From an uncultured bacterium (GTDB taxonomy: Bacteria > Bacillota > Clostridia > Oscillospirales > Oscillospiraceae): a DNA stretch of 16,647 bases. The notes beneath the pieces are model-generated. The model was given only the letters and a program-made list of their open reading frames with translations, had not been told where the DNA came from and ran no database searches. The position numbers were made by a program, and so were the translations under genes. Shown here in pieces: positions 1 to 7,298 of the stretch (positions are counted from its first letter, which is position 1; each line of letters starts with the position of its first letter). The stretch spans positions 1 to 16,647 of the forward strand of contig CAJMQR010000013.1 in assembly GCA_905215665.1 (NCBI GenBank). The letters are read 5' to 3'.

Positions 1-74
1 CGGCGTTCGACGTCATCCGTCGAGCCTGTGTAAAGCGTGCCGTCGCCGCAGCGCAGGATATAGACATACCACAT
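1..74 (-). CDS. GIY-YIG domain protein, N-terminal part (runs off the window)
   Basis: Reading leftwards from an ATG at 74, the first 24 residues are visible and include WYVYILRCGDGTLYTGSTDD. This matches the start of small UPF0213/YhbQ-type GIY-YIG proteins (usually about 80-100 residues), where the Y-V-Y and Y-T-G motifs build the nuclease-fold active site. The family is related to homing endonucleases and UvrC, but the cellular role of the single-domain members is poorly defined. The start codon overlaps the stop of the upstream Dabb gene by one base (TAATG), so the two are probably translationally coupled and belong to the pyrG transcript. The catalytic Arg and Glu of the family lie beyond the window edge and cannot be checked. 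Confidence 0.8.
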   Translation of the reverse strand, partial: MWYVYILRCGDGTLYTGSTDDVER

Positions 75-358
75 TACAGCTCCACGTCGATGGCGCAGCG
101 GTCGGTGCGGATCTCCTTGCAAAGTGCGGAAACCGCCAGATGGCGGGGATCGTTCTTATAGCGGGCGACGTCCTCCAGCGTGTCGAATTCCGACACCAGC
201 ACGGCGTCATAGGCGCTGCCGGGTACGGCGCTGCGGCGCACGGACATGGAGCGGATACATTCGATCTGCCCCGCAAGCCCGGCCAGACGGGTCAGAAACT
301 CCTCGGCCTGCGCCTGTGTTCCCTCGCGGAACTTCCACATGACAATGTGCTGTATCAT
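74..358 (-). CDS. Dabb (stress-responsive A/B barrel) domain protein
   Basis: This is a 94-residue protein that is a single Dabb domain. It begins MIQHIVMWKF, the typical first strand (H-x-V-x-x-x-F), continues with a helix rich in Glu/Ala/Leu, then a strand with YDAVLVSEFDTLEDVARY, and ends with a D-P-x-H motif (NDPRHLAV). Dabb proteins are dimeric ferredoxin-like barrels. Some plant members are salt-stress proteins and others are small enzymes, so no specific reaction can be named. The ATG lies three bases after the pyrG stop, and its Shine-Dalgarno (AAAGGAG) sits inside the last pyrG codons, so expression is almost certainly coupled to pyrG. The domain call is firm and the function is unknown. 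Confidence 0.85.
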   Translation of the reverse strand: MIQHIVMWKFREGTQAQAEEFLTRLAGLAGQIECIRSMSVRRSAVPGSAYDAVLVSEFDTLEDVARYKNDPRHLAVSALCKEIRTDRCAIDVEL

Positions 359-361
359 GGC

Positions 362-1957
362 TCATCGCTCCTTTTCTGCGTATTCTCCGGCCGCCTCGAC
401 GAAGCCCAGGAAGAGCGGGTGGGGGCGGTTCGGGCGGGAATTGAACTCCGGATGCGCCTGCGTGGCCAGGAAGAAGGGATGCGCGGGCAGCTCCATCATC
501 TCGACGATACGGCCGTCGGGGGAAAGGCCGCACAGGGACATCCCGGCGTCCGTCAGGGCGGTGCGGTAATCGTTGTTGACCTCATAGCGGTGGCGGTGGC
601 GCTCATGAATGAGGTCGGAGCCGTAAAGCCGGTGTGCCTTGGACTCCGGCGCGAGCTTGCAGGGGTAGGAACCGAGGCGCAGGGTGCCGCCCAGATCCAG
701 AACGCCCTCCTGCTCCGGCATCAGATGGATGACGGGGTGCATGGTGTCCGGCATCAGCTCGATGCTGTGCGCGTCCTTCAGGCCCAGCACGTCACGGGCA
801 AATTCCACGATGGCAAGCTGCATGCCGAGGCACAGGCCCAGATAGGGAATCCGCTGCTCGCGCGCGTAGCGGATGGCGCAGAGCATCCCGTCGATGCCGC
901 GGCTGCCGAAGCCGCCGGGCACCAGCACGCCGGAGACGCCCTTCAGGATCTCGGCGACGTTCTCCTCCGTCACGGTCTCGGAATCCACCCAGCGGATGCG
1001 CACGTCCGTGCTGTGCGCGACGCCCGCGTGCTTGAGCGCCTCCACGACGCTGATATATGCGTCGTGCAGCTTGGTATACTTGCCGACCAGCGCAACCTCG
1101 ACGCTCTTTTCCGGATGCATCCAGCGGTCGCACATCTCGCGCCACTGCGTCAGATCCGGGGTGCGCTCCTCCAGACCGAGACTCTCGCAGACGACCTGCG
1201 CCAGATGCTCCTTCTCCATCATCAGGGGCACCTGATAGAGGATCTCGGCGTCCAGATTCTGCAGCACATGGTCGGGCCGGACGTTGCAGAACAGGGCCAG
1301 CTTGTCCCGGATATCCTGCGTCAGGGGATAGTCCGTGCGGCAGACAAGCACGTCCGGCCGCAGGCCGATGCCCTGCAGCTCCCGGACGCTGCCCTGCGTG
1401 GGCTTGGTCTTCATCTCGCCGGAGGCTTTGAGATAGGGAATCAGCGTGACCAGAAGGATGATCGCATTTTCCTTGCCCACCTCGTTCTGGAACTGGCGGA
1501 TGGCCTCAAGAAAGGGCGCGCTCTCCATGTCGCCCACGGTACCGCCGACCTCGATGATGGCGACCTTGCCCTCGCCGCGGTAGAAGCGGCGTTTGATCTC
1601 GTCGGTGATGTGGGGGATGAACTGCACGGTGCCGCCGCCGAAATCGCCGCGGCGCTCGCGCTCCAGCACGGTGCGGTAGATGCGGCCGGCGGTGACATTG
1701 GACACGCGGCTCAGCTTTTCGTCGATAAACCGCTCGTAATGGCCCAGATCAAGATCCGTCTCGGCGCCGTCGTCGGTCACAAAGACCTCGCCGTGCTGGA
1801 TGGGATTCATGGTTCCCGGATCCACGTTAAAATACGGGTCAAATTTCTGCATGGTCACCGCATAGCCGCGGGCCTTGAGAAGCCGCCCCAGGGACGCCGC
1901 GGTGATGCCCTTGCCCAGGCCGGACACAACGCCGCCCAAAACAAATACGTATTTCAT
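362..1957 (-). CDS. pyrG: CTP synthase (glutamine-hydrolysing)
   Basis: A complete 531-residue enzyme that converts UTP, ATP and glutamine (or ammonia) to CTP, the last step of de novo pyrimidine nucleotide synthesis, in the cytoplasm. The N-terminal synthetase domain (about 1-275) carries the P-loop-like GGVVSGLGKGITAASLG at 8-24 and the signature DPGTMNPIQHGEVFVTDDGA at about 46-65. The class I glutamine amidotransferase domain (about 288-525) has the oxyanion segment PGGFGSRG at 347-354, nucleophile Cys376 in LGLCLGMQ, and the His502/Glu504 pair in HPEF. Length is normal for the family. The ATG at 1957 follows a purine-rich AAGGGAGAAGG. The short leader shows no clear attenuator of the kind that controls pyrG in Bacillus. 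It heads a minus-strand operon with the Dabb and GIY-YIG genes and is divergent from the hydrolase. Confidence 0.97.
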   Translation of the reverse strand: MKYVFVLGGVVSGLGKGITAASLGRLLKARGYAVTMQKFDPYFNVDPGTMNPIQHGEVFVTDDGAETDLDLGHYERFIDEKLSRVSNVTAGRIYRTVLERERRGDFGGGTVQFIPHITDEIKRRFYRGEGKVAIIEVGGTVGDMESAPFLEAIRQFQNEVGKENAIILLVTLIPYLKASGEMKTKPTQGSVRELQGIGLRPDVLVCRTDYPLTQDIRDKLALFCNVRPDHVLQNLDAEILYQVPLMMEKEHLAQVVCESLGLEERTPDLTQWREMCDRWMHPEKSVEVALVGKYTKLHDAYISVVEALKHAGVAHSTDVRIRWVDSETVTEENVAEILKGVSGVLVPGGFGSRGIDGMLCAIRYAREQRIPYLGLCLGMQLAIVEFARDVLGLKDAHSIELMPDTMHPVIHLMPEQEGVLDLGGTLRLGSYPCKLAPESKAHRLYGSDLIHERHRHRYEVNNDYRTALTDAGMSLCGLSPDGRIVEMMELPAHPFFLATQAHPEFNSRPNRPHPLFLGFVEAAGEYAEKER

Positions 1958-2006
1958 TTCCTTCTCCCTTTCTTTCCCTCCCCGCGGGAACGGAGAGGCA
2001 CTGTGT

Positions 2007-2035
2007 TTGACTTTATATCTTCTTCACGCTATACT
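2007..2035 (+). promoter_or_regulatory. Sigma-A-type promoter of the alpha/beta hydrolase gene
   Basis: TTGACT (2007-2012), a 17-base spacer and TATACT (2030-2035) make a near-consensus housekeeping promoter on the plus strand. Transcription should start near 2042, leaving a leader of about 32 nt with AAAAAAGGAG before the ATG at 2074. This also argues against the in-frame TTG at 2041 as a start codon. Confidence 0.75.
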
Positions 2036-2073
2036 TATCATTGTGCAATCTTTTTAAAAAAGGAGCAAGCACC

Positions 2074-3126
2074 ATGAAAAAGAAACTGAAAATTTCCCTT
2101 CTGATTTTGCTTGTAGTGTACGTCGCCGGTTCCGTCGCGGCCACGCACATTATTTATTCTCTCCTGTTCGTGCGCGTTGAACCGCAGACGGCCGGCCCGC
2201 TTCCTCTCTATGAGGAGGTGAAGGAGGCGTATCCCCGGCGGGAAGTCCGCTTCCTCTCCGGCGAAAACCTGCTGACCGGCTGGGTCTACGGCGAGGACAA
2301 CGACGAAGCTCTCGTCGTCGTCTCCCACGGCCTTGGCAGCACGGCGGAAAGCTACCTGCCTCAGACCCTGTGGTTCGTGGACAGGGGCTACCGGGTCTTT
2401 ACCTACGACGCCACCGGCACCGGCGCGTCCGAGGGAGAGGACACGGTGGGTCTGTCCCAGTCCGTGCTGGATCTGGACGCGGCGCTGGCCTGCATCGAAG
2501 GCGACGGGGCTCTGAACCGGCTGCCCGTACTGCTCTTCGGCCACAGCTGGGGCGGCTATGCGGCGGCGCAAATCCTGGCCTACGACCACGACGTCACCGC
2601 TTCGGTCAGCCTTGCCGGCTATGACACGCCGCTGGAGCTGATGTGCCAGACGGCCAAAAGCTACTGCGGCCCCGTGGCCTATCTGGGCGTGCCCTTCGTG
2701 CTGCTGCACCAGTGGATGCTGTTCGGCCCGGCGGCCAACGCCTCGGCGGCCGACGCCGTAAACGGCTGCGACACGCCGATTCTCATCGTCCACGGCACAC
2801 AGGATGCGTCCGTCCTGCCCGGCGGCGCGGGGCTGATCGCCGAGCGGGACTCCATTACGAACCCGAACGCGGAATTCCTGCTGCTGGAGGGGGAGACCCA
2901 CACGAGCCTCCTGCGGCCCCACACGGCGGAATATACCGACTACGCCGCCCATGTCAACGAGGACTACGCCGCGCTGTACGACGCATGGGACGGAGCCGTC
3001 CCGGAGGCCGTGCGGGCAGAATTTTACGCCGGCATAGACAAGTCCATCACCGGCGGTGTCTGGCAGGAGCTTATGGAGCGGATTGACGACTTCTATCAGG
3101 CGGCGCTGCAAGAAGGCGGTGCCTGA
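2074..3126 (+). CDS. Membrane-anchored alpha/beta hydrolase (serine hydrolase)
   Basis: A 350-residue protein. Residues 1-30 are a basic stretch (MKKKLK) followed by a hydrophobic segment. This is an uncleaved anchor or a signal peptide without an obvious cleavage motif, so the domain probably faces outwards. The rest is an alpha/beta-hydrolase fold: oxyanion segment SHGLG at 84-88, nucleophile elbow GHSWGG with Ser158, a likely acid Asp244 in GTQD, and a likely catalytic His276 in ETH. The substrate cannot be named; the layout fits lysophospholipase/esterase/acylaminoacyl-peptidase-like members. The ATG at 2074 is chosen because of the AGGAG at 2061-2065 and because the promoter places the transcript start near 2042. 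The gene is single, divergent from pyrG and followed by a long untranslated stretch. Confidence 0.88.
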   Translation: MKKKLKISLLILLVVYVAGSVAATHIIYSLLFVRVEPQTAGPLPLYEEVKEAYPRREVRFLSGENLLTGWVYGEDNDEALVVVSHGLGSTAESYLPQTLWFVDRGYRVFTYDATGTGASEGEDTVGLSQSVLDLDAALACIEGDGALNRLPVLLFGHSWGGYAAAQILAYDHDVTASVSLAGYDTPLELMCQTAKSYCGPVAYLGVPFVLLHQWMLFGPAANASAADAVNGCDTPILIVHGTQDASVLPGGAGLIAERDSITNPNAEFLLLEGETHTSLLRPHTAEYTDYAAHVNEDYAALYDAWDGAVPEAVRAEFYAGIDKSITGGVWQELMERIDDFYQAALQEGGA

Positions 3127-3365
3127 AAAACGTTCCGGGTTTTTTCAAATTCTGTTCACAGCTTCTCCATATTTTTCGTGTATCCTAAAAGCATCAGAAG
3201 CGGATGCCAACGCTTCAGAAGGCTGCCGATGCTGCGGAAATATCCGCAGATAAGCCGACGGCAGCGCCAGTGACAAACTTCATTCTCTGCCGTCCGCATT
3301 CCCCAGCGTATGGAGCGCGGACACGACCTGCGGAAGCCGCCTGCGCTTTCGCAGGTCGTTTTTTT
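3127..3365 (+). other. Hairpin-rich gene-free stretch: 3' UTR or candidate small RNA
   Basis: No convincing gene is present. The strand can fold into several hairpins in a row: 3232-3238 with 3243-3249 (CTGCGGA, loop AATA), 3257-3264 with 3287-3294 (GACGGCAG/CTGCCGTC), 3292-3297 with 3317-3322 (GTCCGC/GCGGAC, partly competing with the previous stem), and finally a strong terminator ending at 3365. It could be the long 3' UTR of the hydrolase mRNA or a separate structured RNA. I found no good promoter of its own and recognised no known RNA family. Confidence 0.35.
3323..3365 (+). terminator. Rho-independent terminator downstream of the hydrolase
   Basis: ACGACCTGCG (3323-3332) pairs perfectly with CGCAGGTCGT (3350-3359). 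The stem can extend inwards by four pairs (GAAG/CTTT), leaving a nine-base loop, and a run of seven T follows (3359-3365). It is the first strong plus-strand terminator after the hydrolase stop codon, about 200 bases on. Confidence 0.85.
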
Positions 3366-3517
3366 CGATACGCTGCTCCGGCATCCCTCCGCGGGAGGAA
3401 CGGGCAACTCCGGAACGGAGGTCTTTCCGCTCATCCCGTCAGGGGACAAAGTTCCGCTGTCATGCCATAGCGCAGGCTGTAAGGCCCGCAGCGGAACGCT
3501 ACGGAAACAAACATTAC
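3366..3517. other. Gene-free stretch with short inverted repeats
   Basis: No gene is supported. It contains closely spaced perfect inverted repeats: CCTCC/GGAGG (3386-3390, 3394-3398), CTCCG/CGGAG (3408-3412, 3416-3420) and GTTCCGCT/AGCGGAAC (3451-3458, 3490-3497). The dense hairpins and lack of coding signal suggest an intergenic repeat, but no second copy occurs in the window. Confidence 0.3.
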
Positions 3518-3554
3518 AAAGCCCCGTCCCCTCGAAAGGGGGGGACGGGGTTTT
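3518..3554 (-). terminator. Terminator of pckA (possibly bidirectional)
   Basis: CCCCGTCCCC (3522-3531) pairs perfectly with GGGGACGGGG (3541-3550) around a nine-base loop, flanked by AAAG on the left and TTTT on the right. It starts 8 bases after the pckA stop. On the minus strand the tail is CTTTGTAATGTTT, a moderate U-tract; on the plus strand the tail is only TTTT. Confidence 0.7.
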
Positions 3555-3562
3555 GCAGGCAC

Positions 3563-5152
3563 TTACTTCGCCTTCGGACCTGCGGCGGCAATGTGGGCAG
3601 GCATGTTCGGATACTTCTTGGCGAAGTTCTCCGCGAACATGTTGGCCAGCTTGTTTGCCTGTGCGTCGTAGGCGTCCTTGTCTGCCCAGAGGCCGCGGGC
3701 GTCAAGCATTTCGTCCGGCACATTGGGGCAGCTCGTGGGATAATCGACGTTGAATACGTCGTGATGCTTGAATTCGATGTGGTCGAAGTCGCCGTTGAGG
3801 GCGGCGGTGACCATCGCGCGGGTGTAGGCCAGCTTCATGCGCTTTGCGCCGGAAGCGGCGCTGCCGCCGGCCCATCCGGTGTTGACCAGATAGACCTTCG
3901 CACCGCTCTCGCGGATGCGCTTGCCGAGCATCTCCGCATAGACGGAGGGATCCATCGGCATGAAGGGCTCGCCGAACAGCGTGGAGAAGGTGGGCTGCGG
4001 CTCGGTGACGCCGCGCTCGGTGCCGGCCAGCTTGGAGGTGAAGCCGGTGACGAAGTGGTACATCGCCGCATTCTCATCCAGACGGGAGATCGGGGGCAGG
4101 ACGCCGAAAGCGTCGGCCGTCAGGAAGATGACAACCTTGGGGATGCCGCCGACGCCGGGAATGGCCGCGTTGGAGATGTAGCTGACGGGATAGCCGACAC
4201 GGGTGTTCTCGGTGAGGCTGCCGTCGTCAAAGTCGAACTCGCGGGTCTCCTCGTCCATGACGACGTTCTCGACCAGAGAGCCGAAACGGATGGCGTGATA
4301 GATCTCGGGCTCGTTCTCTTCCTTGAGGTTGATGCACTTCGCATAGCAGCCGCCCTCGATGTTGAAGATACCGTCGTCGGCCCAGCCGTGCTCGTCGTCG
4401 CCGATGAGCTTGCGGTTCGGATCGGCGGAGAGGGTGGTCTTGCCGGTGCCGGACAGGCCGAAGAAGACGGCCGTCTCATGGGTCACGGGATCCATGTTGG
4501 CGGAGCAGTGCATCGGCAGGATGTTCTCCTTGGTCAGAACGTAGTTCATGGTGGAGAACACGCTCTTCTTGATCTCGCCGGAGTACTGGGAGCCGCAGAT
4601 GACGATGAGGTGCGCCTCATAGTCAATCATGATGGCAGCCTCAGAGTGAACGCCGTCGATCTCGGGATCGCACTTGAAGCCGGGAGCGGCAAGGACGGTG
4701 TAGTCCGCGTCGCCGTAGGCGGCCAGCTCTTCCGCGGTCGGGCGGATCAGGAGCTGATGGATGAAGAGGTTCTGGGACGCCATCTCGTTGACGATGCGGA
4801 ACTTCTTCGTATGCTTGGGATCGGCGCCCGCGAAGCCGTCAAAGATGAAGATCTCGCGGCCCTGCAGGTAAGCGCACAGCTTGCCCTTGATGGCGTCGAA
4901 TTTTTCCTTGGAGATGGGGCGGTTCACCTTGCCCCACGCGATGTCGTCGTGAATGGCGGGGGTGTCAACGATGAATTTGTCGTTAGGCGAACGGCCGGTA
5001 TATTTACCGGTGGTGACGACGAGCGCGCCGGTGTTGCTCAGCTTGCCCTCGCCGAGACGGAGAGCCGCTTCGGTGAGCTGCGCGGGCCCGAGGTTGCGAT
5101 AGACGGCCTTGGGGGCAATGATGCCCAGTTTTTCCAGACCATAGGTTTCCAT
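3563..5152 (-). CDS. pckA: Phosphoenolpyruvate carboxykinase (ATP)
   Basis: A 529-residue enzyme that interconverts oxaloacetate + ATP with PEP + CO2 + ADP. In fermenters it often runs in the carboxylating direction, making oxaloacetate and ATP. Diagnostic features: the substrate-binding start TGKYTGRSPNDKF (48-60), the PCK-type P-loop GLSGTGKTT (232-240), and the metal/nucleotide segment IGDDEHGW (250-257) followed by GIFNIEGGCYAK. Length is normal for the ATP-dependent family. The reading frame extends upstream to 5221, but the ATG at 5152 is preferred: it begins METYGLEKLGI as in homologues and has AGGAGG eight bases upstream. It has its own promoter and lies next to citrate synthase on the same strand; both use oxaloacetate. 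Confidence 0.96.
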   Translation of the reverse strand: METYGLEKLGIIAPKAVYRNLGPAQLTEAALRLGEGKLSNTGALVVTTGKYTGRSPNDKFIVDTPAIHDDIAWGKVNRPISKEKFDAIKGKLCAYLQGREIFIFDGFAGADPKHTKKFRIVNEMASQNLFIHQLLIRPTAEELAAYGDADYTVLAAPGFKCDPEIDGVHSEAAIMIDYEAHLIVICGSQYSGEIKKSVFSTMNYVLTKENILPMHCSANMDPVTHETAVFFGLSGTGKTTLSADPNRKLIGDDEHGWADDGIFNIEGGCYAKCINLKEENEPEIYHAIRFGSLVENVVMDEETREFDFDDGSLTENTRVGYPVSYISNAAIPGVGGIPKVVIFLTADAFGVLPPISRLDENAAMYHFVTGFTSKLAGTERGVTEPQPTFSTLFGEPFMPMDPSVYAEMLGKRIRESGAKVYLVNTGWAGGSAASGAKRMKLAYTRAMVTAALNGDFDHIEFKHHDVFNVDYPTSCPNVPDEMLDARGLWADKDAYDAQANKLANMFAENFAKKYPNMPAHIAAAGPKAK

Positions 5153-5175
5153 ATCTGTTTCCTCCTGATCATGAT

Positions 5176-5192
5176 CTGCCGCCGAACGGCAG
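5176..5192 (-). promoter_or_regulatory. Small hairpin in the pckA leader just upstream of the Shine-Dalgarno
   Basis: On the transcribed strand CTGCCG-TTCGG-CGGCAG forms a perfect six-pair stem, ending about 10 bases before the AGGAGG of pckA. It could stabilise the leader or keep the ribosome site open. No known riboswitch was recognised in this leader of about 80 nt. Confidence 0.35.
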
Positions 5193-5236
5193 TTATTTAA
5201 TGTACGATTGGTGAAAGCCAACGTCCACCAGTTAGC

Positions 5237-5265
5237 ATTATATCACGTCCCGCAGCAGATTTCCA
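5237..5265 (-). promoter_or_regulatory. Promoter of pckA with extended -10
   Basis: Read on the minus strand: TGGAAA (5265-5260), a 17-base spacer, and TATAAT (5242-5237) preceded by TGA, giving an extended -10 (TGATATAAT). The predicted start is near 5230, about 78 nt before the pckA ATG. Confidence 0.7.
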
Positions 5266-5306
5266 GAGCATTTTTGCAATTTTTCTGCCGGGAAGCTGCA
5301 AAATGC

Positions 5307-5341
5307 AAAAAATTAACAATTCGTTCTTATTTTATCGAATT
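5307..5341 (-). terminator. Possible weak terminator after citrate synthase
   Basis: On the minus strand AATTCG pairs with CGAATT over a 12-base spacer and is followed by GTTAATTTTTT. The stem is short and A/T-rich, so termination may be inefficient. A second imperfect inverted repeat lies just beyond it (GCATTTTGCA and TGCAAAAATGC, 5306-5268), which could add to the stop or mark the upstream region of the pckA promoter. Confidence 0.35.
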
Positions 5342-5344
5342 TGA

Positions 5345-6685
5345 TCAGAAATTCCCGTCGTCCCGCTCCTCCATCACGCTGATATAGGCCGGACGGATGA
5401 TCTTGTCCATGCAGATCAGCTCCTCGATCCGGTGGGCGCTCCAGCCGACGATCCGCGCCACGGCGAAGATCGCGGTATACAGCTCCTGCGGGATGCCCAG
5501 CATGTCATAGACAAAGCCGCTGTAAAAGTCCACGTTGGGGCTGACACCCTTATAGATTCTGCGGTATTTCGCGATGAGCTGCGGCGCAAGCTCCTCCACG
5601 TTCTCGTACAGCAGCAGATCCTCCTGCCGGTTCTTCTCCTCCGCCAGCTTTTCCACATAATGCCGGAACACCCGCTCGCGCGGGTCCGAGAGGGAGTAGA
5701 CCGCGTGGCCCATGCCGTAGACCAGCCCCTTCCGGTCAAACGCCTCCTTATTGATGATCCTGCTGAGATAGTCCGCCAGCGCGCCCTTGTCCGCGCAGTC
5801 CGGGACATGCTCCCGGATGTCCTGCATCATCTCCATCACCTTGATGTTCGCGCCGCCGTGCTTGTGCCCCTTCAGGGAACACATAGCCGCGGCGATGGTG
5901 GAATAGGTATCCGAGCCGGAGGAGGTGACCACCCTGGTGGTAAAGGAGGAATTGTTGCCGCCGCCGTGCTCCATGTGCAGGATCAGCGCGGTGTCGAGCG
6001 CCTTTGCCTCAGTGATGGTATATTTCTGGTTGGGCCGGAGCATCCGCAGCAGGTTTTCCGCCGTGGACAGGGAGGGGTCCGGGCGGTGGATCACCATGCT
6101 CTGCATGTTCTCGTAGTAATTGTAGGCGTGGTAGCCGTAGGCGGCGAGCATCGGGAATTCGCTGATGAGCTGCAGGCACTGCCGCAGGGAGTTGCTGACA
6201 CTGGTGTCATTGGCCCGGGCGTCATAGGAGGCGAGCGTCAGCACGCTGCGCGTGATGGAGTTCATGATGTCCCGCGAGGGGGCCTTCATGATGACGTCCT
6301 TGGTGAAATTGGACGGCAGAACCCGATATTCGCCGATGAGCGTTTTGAATTCCTCCGCTTCGGCGGCGTCGGGAAGCTGCCCCATCAGCAGAAGATAGGC
6401 GACCTTCTCATAGCCCAGCTCCGTCGGGCCGAGTCCGGCCAGCAGCTCCTCGATGCGGTAGCCGCGGTACCAGAGCTCTCCGTCGCAGGGAACCTTCTTT
6501 CCCTCCACGGTGCGGGAGGAGACGATCTTGGAGATGTTGGTCAGGCCGGCGCGCACGCCGTTGCCGTTCTGATCGCGCAGGCCCTTTTTGACGGCGTACT
6601 TTTCATAAAGCTCCGGTGCGATGGTATCGTTCTCCCGGCAGAGCGCCTCCTTGCGCTCGCAGTAATCCTGCAGGTTTTCAATCAT
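5345..6685 (-). CDS. gltA: Citrate synthase (citrate/2-methylcitrate synthase family)
   Basis: A 446-residue enzyme condensing oxaloacetate and acetyl-CoA to citrate, the entry to the oxidative TCA branch leading to glutamate. Family features: HMEHGGG (catalytic-type His240), LKGHKHGGAN (271-280, His276), the hallmark GMGHAVY (324-330, His327) followed by DPRERVFR, and NVDFYSG with Asp386. The sequence is a Clostridia-type form; 2-methylcitrate synthase activity cannot be excluded, but no other methylcitrate gene is nearby. The reading frame is open to 6751, but the ATG at 6685 is preferred for its AAAGGAG and because upstream residues look untranslated (arginine/lysine-rich). Its start overlaps the end of the MarR gene by eight bases, so both share an mRNA. 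Confidence 0.93.
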   Translation of the reverse strand: MIENLQDYCERKEALCRENDTIAPELYEKYAVKKGLRDQNGNGVRAGLTNISKIVSSRTVEGKKVPCDGELWYRGYRIEELLAGLGPTELGYEKVAYLLLMGQLPDAAEAEEFKTLIGEYRVLPSNFTKDVIMKAPSRDIMNSITRSVLTLASYDARANDTSVSNSLRQCLQLISEFPMLAAYGYHAYNYYENMQSMVIHRPDPSLSTAENLLRMLRPNQKYTITEAKALDTALILHMEHGGGNNSSFTTRVVTSSGSDTYSTIAAAMCSLKGHKHGGANIKVMEMMQDIREHVPDCADKGALADYLSRIINKEAFDRKGLVYGMGHAVYSLSDPRERVFRHYVEKLAEEKNRQEDLLLYENVEELAPQLIAKYRRIYKGVSPNVDFYSGFVYDMLGIPQELYTAIFAVARIVGWSAHRIEELICMDKIIRPAYISVMEERDDGNF

Positions 6686-7151
6686 GTGTTTCTCCTTTCT
6701 CCGGGGGAGCGTCCGCTTCCTTCCGCCCCAGCCTTTCCATATTGTTTTCAATGGTTTCCAGACAGCGCCGGAACGTCTCCAGCTCCGCCGCGCTCAGTCC
6801 CTCCACCGCCGCCTCGTAGAAACGCTCCAGCCGAGTCCTTCCCTCTTCGATCAGCGGCGTGGCTTTCTCCGTACAGACCAGGCGGCATTTGCGCCGGTCT
6901 CCCTCCTCGCTCCTGCGCTGCAGATAACCCTCCTGCACAAGCCTGTCCACATGCAGGGAGACGATGCCCTTTTTGAGGGTTTTGATGCGGCAGATGTCCC
7001 CCGCTGTGTGATACGTGGGGTTGGAGGACAGAAACAGCAGGATATCCGCGGCCGCCTGCGGCATGTGAAGCTCCTCCCGCAGCGGCTGCATCGCGGCGCT
7101 GTACGCCACGTTGAATTTTCTCGCGAAATTTATCATCTGCACGGCTGTCAT
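6678..7151 (-). CDS. MarR-family transcriptional regulator
   Basis: A 157-residue winged-helix protein. An N-terminal dimerisation helix (1-30) precedes the helix-turn-helix at about 34-73 (AADILLFLSS... then CRIKTLKKGIVSLHVDRLVQEGYLQRR), the wing with the MarR-typical D-R-R (DRRKCRLVCTEKA, 85-97), and a C-terminal helix pair. Such proteins usually repress their own operon and release DNA on binding a small ligand. The ATG at 7151 has GGAGG seven bases upstream; an upstream in-frame ATG at 7211 would lie before the predicted transcript start. Because it overlaps and precedes citrate synthase, that gene is the most likely target besides itself (inference). A perfect palindrome lies at the predicted transcript start. 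Confidence 0.9.
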   Translation of the reverse strand: MTAVQMINFARKFNVAYSAAMQPLREELHMPQAAADILLFLSSNPTYHTAGDICRIKTLKKGIVSLHVDRLVQEGYLQRRSEEGDRRKCRLVCTEKATPLIEEGRTRLERFYEAAVEGLSAAELETFRRCLETIENNMERLGRKEADAPPEKGETHD

Positions 7152-7178
7152 AATAAGACCTCCGATCATTTTTAGACT

Positions 7179-7192
7179 GTTCATAATTGAAC
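7179..7192. promoter_or_regulatory. Candidate MarR operator palindrome
   Basis: GTTCATAATTGAAC is a 14-bp palindrome (GTTCA-TAAT-TGAAC) just downstream of the -10 box of the MarR gene, covering the predicted transcription start (about 7193). Size, A/T-rich core and position fit the 14-18 bp operators of MarR autoregulators. The assignment is inference. Confidence 0.55.
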
Positions 7193-7199
7193 GATTTAG

Positions 7200-7208
7200 A
7201 GTATACCA
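7200..7208 (-). promoter_or_regulatory. Extended -10 promoter of the marR-gltA operon
   Basis: The minus strand reads TGGTATACT, a perfect TG-n-TATACT extended -10. No good -35 is seen 16-18 bases upstream, as is common for extended -10 promoters. The predicted start (about 7193) falls inside the palindrome at 7179-7192. Confidence 0.6.
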
Positions 7209-7298
7209 CATCCGCGCGGCGAAGGTATGGACATTTTGTGAATTTTCCGGAAAACGGAAGCCGCCGGGGAGTTTTTTCTCCGAAGTCCGTTTTTTCGA

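Noticed and set aside
1958..2006. CTP-sensing attenuator ahead of pyrG
   Set aside because: No terminator hairpin with U-tract and no initial GGGC-type start could be identified in the short leader.
2041..2073. TTG start extending the hydrolase by 11 residues
   Set aside because: It coincides with the predicted transcription start; the ATG at 2074 has a proper AGGAG.
140..2077. 645-codon plus-strand frame over pyrG
   Set aside because: Antisense shadow of pyrG with low-complexity His/Ala/Gly/Leu composition.
3181..3300. Possible cobalamin-type or SRP-type RNA
   Set aside because: GCGCCAGTG superficially recalls a B12-box, but the core conserved elements are missing, and no SRP Alu/GGAA core is present.
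3156..3449. 97-codon minus-strand ORF in the pckA-hydrolase gap
   Set aside because: Crosses a strong plus-strand terminator and several hairpins, has Arg/Ser/Cys-rich content and no recognisable domain; more likely part of a non-coding repeat.
3593..5200. 535-codon plus-strand frame over pckA
   Set aside because: Antisense shadow of pckA, Val/Gly/Ala/Asp-rich with no motif.
5432..6976. 514-codon plus-strand frame over citrate synthase and marR
   Set aside because: Antisense shadow; spans two real genes and lacks a ribosome site.
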